Shown: piece by piece, positions 16,950 to 26,016 of the stretch | Layout of the letters: every line of letters begins with the position of its first letter | How positions within the stretch are numbered: the stretch's first letter is position 1 | Assembly (NCBI RefSeq): GCF_021190955.1 | Contig: NZ_JAIOAO010000005.1 | Coordinates: 434,001 to 498,000 of the forward strand | From: Parachryseolinea silvisoli | GTDB lineage: Bacteria > Bacteroidota > Bacteroidia > Cytophagales > Cyclobacteriaceae | Direction: 5' to 3' | Length of the DNA: 64,000 nucleotides | Program-made: the position numbers and the translations under genes | Notes under the pieces: model-generated | Seen by the model: the letters and a program-made list of their open reading frames with translations, nothing else | Database searches by the model: none | What the model was told of the DNA's origin: nothing

Positions 16950-18395
16950 ATGAAATACATTCTCCTCTCCTTGTTTTTCCTGCTCGCGCCGACACTATAC
17001 GCGCAGTGGACGGTCGAGTCGGTTCCCAACCAAAAGCTCGTCAACGGCAGCTACGTGTCAAACCCCGACGGCATTCTAACCGAGGCCACAACGGCCAACC
17101 TCGATGCCCTGCTTAAGAGCCTGGAAGACAGCACGACAGTGCAGGTAGCCGTCGTGGCAGTAAACTCCATTGGAGGCGTCGACATCTTTTCTTTTTCACA
17201 GGATCTTTTCACGCATTGGGGCGTCGGCCAGAAGACCAACGACAACGGCCTGCTCATCCTGCTCGTGGAAGACACTCACACCATCCGTTTTCACACGGGC
17301 TACGGACTGGAAGGGGTGCTGACCGATGCACGTTGCAAGCGCATTCAACAGGAATACATGGTACCCCTATTTAAGGAGGGTGATTACAACGGCGGCATGC
17401 TGGCGGGCATCGAGGCGGTTGTAAAGGTCATCAACGATCCGGCGTATGCCGATGAATTGGAAGCCGAGGAAACCAACAACGCCGTGGGCGATTACGCCGG
17501 CGCGGTCGCCTTTCTGTGTTTCTTTGTATTACCCGTCCTGCTGGTGTCGTTTGTCATCAAGCTGGTTAATAAATCTTTCAGCAATTCGAAAAACCCATCC
17601 CATACCGACTATCCCGAAATGCGGGTAACCAAGCTCGCATGGGTCGCGGAGTTCCTGCTGGCGCCTGCGCTGATCGTTGCCCTCATTGGCGTGAGCGGCA
17701 CCGACCAGCCCTTTATCATTGCCATGCTTGGGTTGTATCTGTACTTCCTGATAACGTTGCTGCACCGCCAGTGGCGCATGAAGCGCGTCATGCGACGGTT
17801 GGTGAAAGACGGTGACTATCACGGCGTGGTCGGGTTCCTACGCAGCAACCAGGTCTATTGGTTCTTTATGGGACTGATATTTCCCCTGCCCTTCTTACCT
17901 TACTTCTTCTACCACCTCGTCCGTAAACGCCGCTATCGCAACCATCCACGCACCTGCGCCGGCTGCCAGGGGAATATGATCAAGCTCGACGAGAAGGCCG
18001 ACGACGCATACCTGTCAAAAGCCCAGCTGATCGAAGAGAACATTCGTTCGGTGGACTACGACGTATGGCAATGCACAGCCTGCCAGAACACCGAAGCCTG
18101 GAATTATCCAAATCGTTCATCCCGGTATAAAAACTGCTCGTACTGCGGTTCACAGACGTCATACCTCATTAGCCGGAAAACATTGCGGGCAGCGACCTAC
18201 TCGTCGTCAGGACAGGGTGAAGAGATCTATGGCTGCGTCCATTGCGGAAAACGCAAGCGCAGTACCTATAGCATTGCCCGGTTGGAGCGCTCGTCCAGCA
18301 GTAGCAGCAGCTCAGGCGGAAGCAGCTCCTCGTCCAGCGGCGGTAGCTGGGGTGGTGGCAGCTCGGGGGGTGGTGGGGCCAGCAGCAGCTGGTAA
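16950..18395 (+). CDS. TPM-domain membrane protein with zinc-ribbon cysteines and Ser/Gly-rich tail
   Basis: A 481-residue exported or membrane protein. Signal peptide about 1-18; TPM domain (YgcG/MOLO-1 type) about 20-165 with VSNPDGILTEA and GLLILLVEDTHTIRFHTGYGLEG; four hydrophobic segments about 180-320. A cysteine-rich part follows (about 330-435) with four pairs: CAGC, CTAC, CSYC and CVHC. The last ~35 residues are almost all Ser and Gly. The TPM plus membrane plus Gly/Ser tail layout is seen in YgcG-like proteins of unknown function; the zinc-ribbon insert is less usual. The ATG at 16950 gives a clean signal peptide. The next gene starts 102 bp downstream on the same strand. Confidence 0.82.
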   Translation: MKYILLSLFFLLAPTLYAQWTVESVPNQKLVNGSYVSNPDGILTEATTANLDALLKSLEDSTTVQVAVVAVNSIGGVDIFSFSQDLFTHWGVGQKTNDNGLLILLVEDTHTIRFHTGYGLEGVLTDARCKRIQQEYMVPLFKEGDYNGGMLAGIEAVVKVINDPAYADELEAEETNNAVGDYAGAVAFLCFFVLPVLLVSFVIKLVNKSFSNSKNPSHTDYPEMRVTKLAWVAEFLLAPALIVALIGVSGTDQPFIIAMLGLYLYFLITLLHRQWRMKRVMRRLVKDGDYHGVVGFLRSNQVYWFFMGLIFPLPFLPYFFYHLVRKRRYRNHPRTCAGCQGNMIKLDEKADDAYLSKAQLIEENIRSVDYDVWQCTACQNTEAWNYPNRSSRYKNCSYCGSQTSYLISRKTLRAATYSSSGQGEEIYGCVHCGKRKRSTYSIARLERSSSSSSSSGGSSSSSSGGSWGGGSSGGGGASSSW

Positions 18396-18497
18396 ACGCT
18401 CCCCGGCAAAAACAGCAATTTCAACAGAATACTTACGCGGTCGAAGGACTAACCGGCGATCCTGCTATATTTCGTTGTATATAGTATATACCCTTCT

Positions 18498-19184
18498 ATG
18501 AAAGTAATGCTGCTTTTGTTTATCCTGCCCTTCCTGACGACGGTCACCGTCAGGGCAGCGATGCGCGCCAAGGACATCAGCCCACTGGCCATCGAGTACT
18601 TTGTTTCGTCCGACCTCAAGGCCCTCCTCCGCCGCCTGGACGCCAGCCTTCAGAAAAACGATCCAACCCTTTACGCCACACTCCAGGCACCCCTCACCGA
18701 CGCGGAGATACAAGCCCTCGAGAAAAAATACGACACAAAAGTGCCAGCCGAGCTGCGGGAGCTCTACCGTTGGAAGAACGGCCAGCGCGTTGACGGCAAG
18801 ACACGAAGCCTTTTTGGCAGTAAGACTTTTATGACGCTGGAGGAAGCGCTCCTCAACCGCGACGAGTTGAACGACCTCACGACCTCTGAACAAACCGAAG
18901 ATCAATTCAAGATCAGGAATTGGTGGCGGGTAAGCTGGATTCCCATTTTTGAAAACGGCGGCGGTGACTATCTGTGTTATGACACGGAAGGAACCTTTAC
19001 CGGCAAGCCCAACCAGATCGTAGACTACTATCACGGCGAAAATTACCGCCGCGTTGTCGCGCCTACCCTGACGGCCATGTTGGAAGCCATCACAACCATA
19101 GTCGACAAACAGATCGAAGACGAAGACGACTACACCCGCGCGCACCACCCCGGCTACCCACGCCGCTTCGACCTGACCGAATAA
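18498..19184 (+). CDS. Secreted SMI1/KNR4-like protein
   Basis: A 228-residue protein with an N-terminal signal peptide (hydrophobic about 1-18, then VRAAMRA) and one SMI1/KNR4 (SUKH-type) domain. Signs are the ADLTDAEIQALEKKY-like helix near 75-90, PAELRELYRWKNGQ (about 97-110), WIPIFENGGGDYLCYD (about 152-167) and a final aromatic/acidic helix. SUKH proteins in bacteria are often immunity proteins against nuclease toxins, or cytoplasmic hubs. Here the export signal and the lack of any toxin gene nearby argue for another, unknown role. Confidence 0.78.
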   Translation: MKVMLLLFILPFLTTVTVRAAMRAKDISPLAIEYFVSSDLKALLRRLDASLQKNDPTLYATLQAPLTDAEIQALEKKYDTKVPAELRELYRWKNGQRVDGKTRSLFGSKTFMTLEEALLNRDELNDLTTSEQTEDQFKIRNWWRVSWIPIFENGGGDYLCYDTEGTFTGKPNQIVDYYHGENYRRVVAPTLTAMLEAITTIVDKQIEDEDDYTRAHHPGYPRRFDLTE

Positions 19185-19204
19185 CACCTCTCCCTCCGAT
19201 CAAC

Positions 19205-19227
19205 GCCTACCGTGCTGTGCGGTAGGC
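19205..19227 (+). terminator. Hairpin after the SMI1-like gene
   Basis: GCCTACCG and CGGTAGGC form a perfect 8-bp stem with a 7-nt loop, 20 bp beyond the stop codon. No T-tract follows, so termination is uncertain; it may only protect the 3' end. Confidence 0.45.
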
Positions 19228-19617
19228 AATACGGCTTATCGCCGACGCGCGTTCGCATACCCGTGTTAACGTTTCGATTATTGTTTATGCGACGTGTCTA
19301 CAATTATGTGCACACGATTTCAACTTATCAATTATTCTCTTATCTTCATTACGTTATTCCATTTCTGTTGATGGGCCGAGATTGTCGGCTGCCATTTGTT
19401 TGTTTGCTTTCTGGTTTTTACGAGACGATATACGATCGGTATATCGCACAGCTTTGTATTGCCTTTTTTTCCGGCTCTCTGTGCAGATTGTTCTGTGAGA
19501 TGGGGTATTTCCGTAGGTAGTTCTATAGGGGTTTTGCTATCGGTAAACATGTATATGTATTGCTATACCTGACTATGTCCGCTATGAATCTTTCTATCAA
19601 TATAACCCCTAAACACT
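19228..19617 (+). promoter_or_regulatory. Long AT-rich leader/promoter region of the stand-alone susC
   Basis: A 390-bp T-rich intergenic region without a convincing gene. No exact TAnnTTTG box is present; CAGCTTTG near 19450 is one mismatch away. TAGGGGTT (19526-19533) and AACCCCTA (19604-19611) are complementary, and the second arm ends 6 bp before the start codon, so the mRNA could fold over its ribosome entry site. Confidence 0.4.
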
Positions 19618-22600
19618 ATGCGCATACCACTACACAACCACTGGTGCGGTATGGCCCTGGTGGCAGGCCTTTGCCTGTCGCCGGCCCACGCCTTTGCCCA
19701 TGCGGCAACACCTCCTTCAAATGCTAACCACATTCATGCCCGGCTGCCGATCGACATCACGATCACGGGCCGTGTAACCGACGACACAAACAGCCCGTTG
19801 CCCGGCGTAAACGTTCTGGTAAAAGGTACCGCGAATGGTACGACCTCGGATGCCGATGGGAACTACCGTATCTCGGCTCCGGAAACCGCTACGCTGGTTT
19901 TCTCTTTCATTGGCTATACTGTCCAGGAGGTTCCGGTCAACAACCAAACGATCATCAACGTATCCCTGGTACCCGACGTTGTATCCCTCTCCGAAGTGGT
20001 CGTTACCGGCTACGGCTCCCAATCGAAGCGCGACATCACCGGTGCCGTGGCGACCATTGATGCCAACCGGTTATTAACGACACCCTCCACAAACTTCGGG
20101 CAGGCCATGCAAGGAAAAGTGGCCGGTGTAACAGTCGGCAACGAGAACAGTCCGGGTGGCGGCGTGATGGTCCGTATCCGCGGCTTTGGTACCATCAATG
20201 ACAACTCGCCCCTCTATGTCGTCGACGGTGTGCCGACCAAGGGCAACATCAATACACTCAATCCCAACGACATCGAGTCCATGCAGATCCTGAAAGATGC
20301 TTCCGCCGCGTCGATCTATGGTTCGCGTGCCGGCAACGGTGTAATCATCATCACCACGAAGAAAGGCAAAGTGGGCAAGCCGGTCTTTACGTACGACATG
20401 TACATTGGCACACAACGACCGGGCAAATTGCTCGACTTGCTTAACACACAGGAGTACGCCCAGCTGACGTGGGAATCCCGCATCAATGCCGGCGTAGTAT
20501 CGGATGTGAACGGCTACCCCAGGCACGCGCAGTTTGGCAATGGCCCCACGCCCGTTATACCCGACTACATTTTCCCCGCGGGCGCCATGGAAGGTGATCC
20601 GCGTGTGGCGCAGGATGCTAACGGCAACTACATCAATTACAGTCGTGACATCGACAACGCCAGCTTTAACCGCGACAAGTGGCTGATCACCAAAGCCAAC
20701 AAACAAGGCACCGATTGGCTGAATGAAATCTTCGACCCGGCGCCCATTCAAAACCATCAAATCGGTGTGTCGGGTGGTAATGAGAGCGGCCGGTATGCCA
20801 TGTCGGTAAACTACTTCAACCAGGAAGGCATCATGATCTATACCAACTACAAACGCTACTCGCTTCGCGCCAACACAGAATTCAACATCAACAAGCGCGT
20901 GCGTGTGGGTGAGAACTTACAAGTGGCCTTTGGCCAACGCGTAAACCAACCCAACGGCAACAGCAACGAAAGCAACCCGACCTCCTTTGCTTTCCGCATT
21001 CAGCCTATTGTGCCGGTATACGATGTATCGGGCATCACCTTTGCCGGTACGCGCGGCACCGACCTCGACAACTCGCGCAACCCCGTCGCGGACCTCTGGC
21101 GTAACAAGGACAATATGCAAAAAGAGCTGCGCCTGTTTGGTAATATCTATACCGAAGTCGATATTCTCGACAACCTCACGGCCAAGACCAGCTTCGGCGT
21201 AGACTACAATACCTTCAACTTCCGCGATTATATCATCCGTGACATCGAGTCGTCGGAAGCGCGCGGCTCCAATTCTCTCAAGACCACGAACAACTACGAG
21301 TGGACCTGGACCTGGTTTAATACGCTAACGTATAATGTTACTGTTAACGACATCCACCGCCTCAACTTCATCATCGGTACCGAGTCCATTAAAGATTACT
21401 ACGAAACGTTTGACGCCAGCCGCACGAACTTCTCGTCTGACGATCTCGAAAACCGGTATCTCAGCAGCGGCACAGGCGCACAAACCAACAACGGCGGCGC
21501 CAGCGACTGGATGCTGGCGTCCGAGTTCGCGAAGATCAATTACACCCTCTCGGACAGATATCTGCTGGAGGGCACGTTGCGTCGCGACCGCTCCTCGCGG
21601 TTCTCCGCGAACAACCTGGTGGCCTACTTCCCGGCAGCAAGCGCCGGGTGGATATTTTCGGAAGAGCGTTTTGCGCAAGGCGCGAGTAACTGGCTCGACC
21701 GGGCGAAGCTGCGGATAGGCTGGGGCCAAACCGGCAACCAGGAGATTGGCTACTATAACTCGTCTACAATCTTCTCTACCAGCCCGGCAGCATCAGGTTA
21801 CGACCTCAGCGGCTCGCGTACGTCGGTAATCCCGGGGTATGAAATAACACAGTTCGGTAACCCCAACGCCAAGTGGGAAACTACTACGTCCACCAACGTG
21901 GGGCTTGATCTTACGCTGTTGGGCAATAAGCTGGATATTAACCTCGACTGGTATAATCGTGTTACGTCGGACATGCTGTTTCCGGTGGCCAGTCCGCTTA
22001 CATCGGGCGTAGCGATAGTGCCTTTCCGCAACATCGGCTCGATGCGCAACCGCGGCATCGACCTGGCGGTGGCCTACCACGGCCAAGCCATGGGCGGCGA
22101 AGTTTTCTACGACGTCGAAGGTAATTTCAGCACGTATCGCAACGTCGTAACGAAAACTACCGGCGATGCCAACACGCAATACTTCGGCATCAACGACGAG
22201 CGCATTCAGAACTTCGTCGTGACGCAACAGGACTACCCCATCTCATCGTTCTTTGGCTACATCATCGATGGCATCTTCCAGAGCGATGACCAGGCGGCAG
22301 CCGCCCCCAAGAACAACCTGGGCACAAACCAAAATCGCGCCGGTCGATTTATCTTCCGCGACGTAAGCGGCCCGGATGGCGTACCCGACGGTGTGATCAA
22401 CACACGCGACCTGACGATCATCGGCAATCCACACCCTGACTTTACGTATGGCATTAACCTGAATGTGCGGTATAAAAACTTTGGCTTGACGCTCTTCGGT
22501 CAGGGTGTCGCGGGCAATGACATTTTCAACTATGTCAAATACTGGACGGACTTCCCCACGTTCGCGGGTAACCGCAGCAAGCGGATGTTATACGAATCGT

Positions 22601-22983
22601 GGCGTCCGGGTAAAACAGACGCGGTATTGCCGCAGCTCACCTCCAGTGACCAGGTGAGCATTTCCCCCTCGACATACTATATTGAATCAGGTTCGTACTT
22701 CCGGTTTAAGAATATCCAACTTACCTATTCCCTGCCGCAGACGCTGGTGTCTAAGATCGGACTGTCGTCAGTGCGTGTTTATGTCCAGGGACAGAACCTG
22801 ATCACGCTCACCAACTACTCCGGCATGGACCCGGAGATCAACCTGCGGAACTATGTTGCGGGCAACGACCGCGTAGCGGGAACCTATACCTATACGTCTG
22901 GCACGGACCGTCAACTGGGTGTGGACGGTGGCGCATATCCCGCTGCTAAACAATACCTGGTTGGCCTTAATCTCACCTTCTAA
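19618..22983 (+). CDS. SusC/RagA family TonB-dependent receptor without STN domain
   Basis: A 1121-residue outer-membrane transporter. Signal peptide about 1-28; CarboxypepD_reg-like domain about 48-130 (ITGRVTDDTNSPLPGVNVLVKG); plug about 135-240 with VVVTGYGSQ, VRIRGFGTINDNSPLYVVDG and IYGSRAGNGVIIITTKKG; barrel ending LVGLNLTF. No STN domain precedes the carboxypeptidase-like domain, and no sigma/FecR genes are nearby, so regulation must differ from the other two SusC genes here. SusD follows 12 bp downstream. The substrate cannot be inferred because no enzyme genes are linked. Confidence 0.95.
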   Translation: MRIPLHNHWCGMALVAGLCLSPAHAFAHAATPPSNANHIHARLPIDITITGRVTDDTNSPLPGVNVLVKGTANGTTSDADGNYRISAPETATLVFSFIGYTVQEVPVNNQTIINVSLVPDVVSLSEVVVTGYGSQSKRDITGAVATIDANRLLTTPSTNFGQAMQGKVAGVTVGNENSPGGGVMVRIRGFGTINDNSPLYVVDGVPTKGNINTLNPNDIESMQILKDASAASIYGSRAGNGVIIITTKKGKVGKPVFTYDMYIGTQRPGKLLDLLNTQEYAQLTWESRINAGVVSDVNGYPRHAQFGNGPTPVIPDYIFPAGAMEGDPRVAQDANGNYINYSRDIDNASFNRDKWLITKANKQGTDWLNEIFDPAPIQNHQIGVSGGNESGRYAMSVNYFNQEGIMIYTNYKRYSLRANTEFNINKRVRVGENLQVAFGQRVNQPNGNSNESNPTSFAFRIQPIVPVYDVSGITFAGTRGTDLDNSRNPVADLWRNKDNMQKELRLFGNIYTEVDILDNLTAKTSFGVDYNTFNFRDYIIRDIESSEARGSNSLKTTNNYEWTWTWFNTLTYNVTVNDIHRLNFIIGTESIKDYYETFDASRTNFSSDDLENRYLSSGTGAQTNNGGASDWMLASEFAKINYTLSDRYLLEGTLRRDRSSRFSANNLVAYFPAASAGWIFSEERFAQGASNWLDRAKLRIGWGQTGNQEIGYYNSSTIFSTSPAASGYDLSGSRTSVIPGYEITQFGNPNAKWETTTSTNVGLDLTLLGNKLDINLDWYNRVTSDMLFPVASPLTSGVAIVPFRNIGSMRNRGIDLAVAYHGQAMGGEVFYDVEGNFSTYRNVVTKTTGDANTQYFGINDERIQNFVVTQQDYPISSFFGYIIDGIFQSDDQAAAAPKNNLGTNQNRAGRFIFRDVSGPDGVPDGVINTRDLTIIGNPHPDFTYGINLNVRYKNFGLTLFGQGVAGNDIFNYVKYWTDFPTFAGNRSKRMLYESWRPGKTDAVLPQLTSSDQVSISPSTYYIESGSYFRFKNIQLTYSLPQTLVSKIGLSSVRVYVQGQNLITLTNYSGMDPEINLRNYVAGNDRVAGTYTYTSGTDRQLGVDGGAYPAAKQYLVGLNLTF

Positions 22984-22995
22984 CCGACATGCCTT

Positions 22996-24729
22996 ATGAA
23001 AACCAAGATCATCATACTTTGCTGCATAGCACTGATCAGCCTCTGGACAGGCTGTTCTGACTCTTTCCTGGAAACCAAGCCCAAGGCCGCGCTGCTCACG
23101 CCCTCCTTACGCAGCTATTCCGGGGCCAACGCGCTCCTGACCGGGGCGTATGCCCTGCTCGACGGCTGGGCTACAACCGAAGGAGCGTATCGCTCCTATC
23201 AGGTCGGCGCCGACAACTGGGTGTACGGTAGCGTCGCGTCCGATGACGCCTATAAAGGCACGATTGCCGGCGACCAGCCGCCCATTTCACTGATTGAGCA
23301 AGCCAACATCTCATCCGACAATATATACTTCCGCGGCAAGTGGCGGGGCATGTATGACGGCATTGCGCGCTGCAACGACTTGCTGCAGCTGTTACCCCAG
23401 ATTACCGAGAATATTACCGACGATCAGCGCACGCAATTGATAGCCGAAGCGCGATTCCTGCGCGGCCACTATCACTTCGAGCTGAAAAAGATGTTCAACA
23501 TGGTGCCCTACATCGATGAAACGATCTACAATCCGAACGACCTGGAAAGCACCAAAGTACCGAACGACGAAGACATCTGGCCCCGTATTGAAGAAGACCT
23601 GCAGGCCGCCTACAACGCCTTGCCTGCTACACAACGCCAGCGTGGCCGCGCCACTAAGTGGGCTGCCGCCGCTACACTGGCGAAAGCGTACCTGTTCCAG
23701 GAAAAATATCCCGAAGCCAAAGTACTGCTGGACGCGATCGTCGCCAGCAATCAGTATCAACTTGTTGACCGCTTCCACGATAACTTCCGCGCGGTGACCA
23801 ACAACAACCAGGAGTCAATCTTTGAAGTACAATACTCGGTGAACGATGGTGCACCCGGGGGTGAGAATGGTAACATTGGCTCTACGCTCAACTACCCCTA
23901 CGGCGGTGGGGGTGTGACAACGTGCTGTGGTTTCTTCCAACCGTCCCAGAACTTAGTAAACGCTTTTAAGACGGACGCCAACGGGCTACCCTTGCTCGAC
24001 GATTTTAATGACGAAGATGTCGAGAATGATCAGGGCATTGAAGCCACCGCTGCCTTTACTCCCTATGCAGGCACACTGGACCCGCGGCTCGACTGGACCG
24101 TCGGCCGCCGTGGTATACCGTATCTCGATTGGGGCGTACATCCCGGCAAGACGTATGTTCGTGACCAGTCATACGCGGGTCCTTATTCTCCCAAAAAGCA
24201 CGTCATGTATCGCTCGGATGTTGGTACCTATACATTTGTTGGCAACCCACGTCTGAACGCTAACAACTATCGCATGATTCGATATGCGCATGTGTTGCTC
24301 TGGCTGGCAGAGATTGCCGTGCGGCAAGCCGACCTGGAGACAGCCCGCGATTATGTAAATCAGGTACGAGCCCGTGCCGCCAATCCGGACGGATGGGTAA
24401 AAAATGCGGATGGGACACCCGCGGCCAACTATGTCATTAACGAATATACCGATCCCTGGACAGACGCCGATATGGCATTGAAGGCTGTACAATTCGAGCA
24501 ACGGCTGGAATTTGCGATGGAGGGACATCGTCGATTTGATTTAGTGCGCTGGAAAATTGCAGAGGAGACACTGAATGCATACTACGAGGTCGAAGGAACA
24601 AAACGAGCTTATTTGAACGGTGTGCGATTCGTGCCAAATAAGCATGAATATTTTCCGATTCCCCTGCAAGAAATATTAAATACGCAGGTGAATGGAAAAG
24701 CTACGCTGGAGCAGAATCAGAACTACTGA
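22996..24729 (+). CDS. SusD/RagB family nutrient-binding outer membrane lipoprotein
   Basis: A 577-residue SusD homologue. Lipobox LWTGC (Cys about 20) is followed by SDSFLETKPK. TPR-like helices lie in the N-terminal part (RDARFLRGHYHFELKK-type helix: LIAEARFLRGHYHFELKK). The C-terminal domain contains RLEFAMEGHRRFDLVRW and FPIPLQEI, ending LEQNQNY. It is the partner of the SusC encoded immediately upstream. It is longer than the other SusD proteins here, with a mid-protein Gly/Asn-rich stretch (about 280-310) that may shape the binding face. Confidence 0.94.
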   Translation: MKTKIIILCCIALISLWTGCSDSFLETKPKAALLTPSLRSYSGANALLTGAYALLDGWATTEGAYRSYQVGADNWVYGSVASDDAYKGTIAGDQPPISLIEQANISSDNIYFRGKWRGMYDGIARCNDLLQLLPQITENITDDQRTQLIAEARFLRGHYHFELKKMFNMVPYIDETIYNPNDLESTKVPNDEDIWPRIEEDLQAAYNALPATQRQRGRATKWAAAATLAKAYLFQEKYPEAKVLLDAIVASNQYQLVDRFHDNFRAVTNNNQESIFEVQYSVNDGAPGGENGNIGSTLNYPYGGGGVTTCCGFFQPSQNLVNAFKTDANGLPLLDDFNDEDVENDQGIEATAAFTPYAGTLDPRLDWTVGRRGIPYLDWGVHPGKTYVRDQSYAGPYSPKKHVMYRSDVGTYTFVGNPRLNANNYRMIRYAHVLLWLAEIAVRQADLETARDYVNQVRARAANPDGWVKNADGTPAANYVINEYTDPWTDADMALKAVQFEQRLEFAMEGHRRFDLVRWKIAEETLNAYYEVEGTKRAYLNGVRFVPNKHEYFPIPLQEILNTQVNGKATLEQNQNY

Positions 24730-24759
24730 TACCGATAGCGGCAGACTTAAGAAATAAAC

Positions 24760-24845
24760 CCTATCGCAGGACCGGCGCGCGTGCATACCGTGTAACCTAA
24801 ACTAACCCGGGGAGCGTTTCCCCCGCGGCCGTGTCCTGCGATAGG
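24760..24845. repeat. Long inverted-repeat element between convergent genes
   Basis: A perfect 13-bp inverted repeat, CCTATCGCAGGAC (24760-24772) and GTCCTGCGATAGG (24833-24845), encloses a GC-rich 60-nt region with an inner GGGGA/TCCCC hairpin. It lies between the convergent SusD and hydrolase genes. No T-tract follows on either strand. It could end or protect both messages, or be a mobile or structured repeat. Confidence 0.5.
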
Positions 24846-24873
24846 ATCTAAATGTCTTTACTTGAAATAGATG

Positions 24874-26016
24874 TTACCGGGTACGTTGGATGATCCAGTC
24901 CGAGACAATATTCAGCACCTCGGGTGAAATGGTTTCGGTCAGTTTCGTATACTCTTGTTGGGTACAGGTCTCGCAGTGCTGGAACATGTGGTTGAGGCCG
25001 GGCATCTTGCGTTCGGTATGGTCAGCATTGCCCACCAGGTTTACGCGGAACGCCTCCAGGTTGGAGTCGGCATCGACCATCACATCGCGATCGCCATTCA
25101 GAGCCAATACCGGCACGCGTATACGCCGGATGTCGGCCGATGGGTCAAGCATAATCATGTGCCGATACCACGGCGCCTGCGGCAGGATCAGGAAGCGGGC
25201 GATATACCGGTCGCCGATATAGTCGTCGAAGCGCATCTTGTGAAGCAGCGCAGTGGACTGCTCTTTTTTCCATGCACGGAATTCGCGCATCATCAAGGTA
25301 TCCACCCGCGGATCGTCCACGTGATCGTGAATAATACGGAACAATCGGCGGTTCAACGAGTTGTAGGCGGTCATTTCGTCCGGCGTAATCGGCGACTGGT
25401 TGACGATGCCCTCGTTCTGCAGGGTGACACTCTGCAGGCCATCGATCGCCACGCCTGCCAGGCTTACCAGAAAGGCAACGTCTGCACAATTCGCCGTGGC
25501 AATGCTGGCCATGGTACCGCCTTCGCTATGCCCGATAATGCCGATATGGCGACGGTCGACCTGCTTCATGGTCTGGAGAAACTTTACACCTGCGATCACG
25601 TCATGGGCAAAGTCGGTGGTCGTTGCAGAATCGAAGCTGCCGGTCGACTCGCCTACCCCGCGGTCGTCGGCCCACAGCACAGCCACCCCGTGGCGGCACA
25701 GGTGGTCGACGATCACGTTGTAGTACGGGTGCCGACCCATCGTGGAAGTACGGTCCTGTCTGCCCGTGCCCGGCACCAGGATCGCCACGGGCGGCTTTTT
25801 AACTCCGGCAGGTAGGTACAGCGTGGCGGCCAGGGTCACGCCTGTCGCCCCACCCGGATAGAGTACCTCCTGCTGTATACAGGGAAGCGGAAGCCGGGGC
25901 GCTTGCGCCACCGACTCCGCAGCAGACGGGCTGCCCTCCTCGCGGTACGTTTGGCCCAGAACCGACCCCACGAGCAGGCTCATCAGGACCAGAATGAAAT
26001 ATACCGTCTTGCTCAT
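24874..26016 (-). CDS. Secreted alpha/beta hydrolase (S9/dienelactone-hydrolase type)
   Basis: A 380-residue exported serine hydrolase. Signal peptide about 1-22 (VLMSLLVGSVLGQ). The alpha/beta hydrolase fold has the nucleophile elbow GHSEGG with Ser164, an oxyanion-side VPGTGRQDR segment (81-89), a likely catalytic Asp in ALNGDRDVMVDADSN (about 305-319) and His in MPGLNHMFQ. It is the last gene of the SusC-to-hydrolase cluster; its start overlaps the stop of the TlpA-like gene by 4 bp (ATGA), which indicates translational coupling. The substrate is unknown (an ester, or a short peptide as in S9-related hydrolases). Confidence 0.85.
   Translation of the reverse strand: MSKTVYFILVLMSLLVGSVLGQTYREEGSPSAAESVAQAPRLPLPCIQQEVLYPGGATGVTLAATLYLPAGVKKPPVAILVPGTGRQDRTSTMGRHPYYNVIVDHLCRHGVAVLWADDRGVGESTGSFDSATTTDFAHDVIAGVKFLQTMKQVDRRHIGIIGHSEGGTMASIATANCADVAFLVSLAGVAIDGLQSVTLQNEGIVNQSPITPDEMTAYNSLNRRLFRIIHDHVDDPRVDTLMMREFRAWKKEQSTALLHKMRFDDYIGDRYIARFLILPQAPWYRHMIMLDPSADIRRIRVPVLALNGDRDVMVDADSNLEAFRVNLVGNADHTERKMPGLNHMFQHCETCTQQEYTKLTETISPEVLNIVSDWIIQRTR

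Noticed and set aside
18498-19184. SMI1/KNR4-like gene as part of a toxin-immunity system
   Set aside because: No polymorphic toxin, nuclease domain or Rhs/T6SS gene is nearby, and the protein has an export signal.
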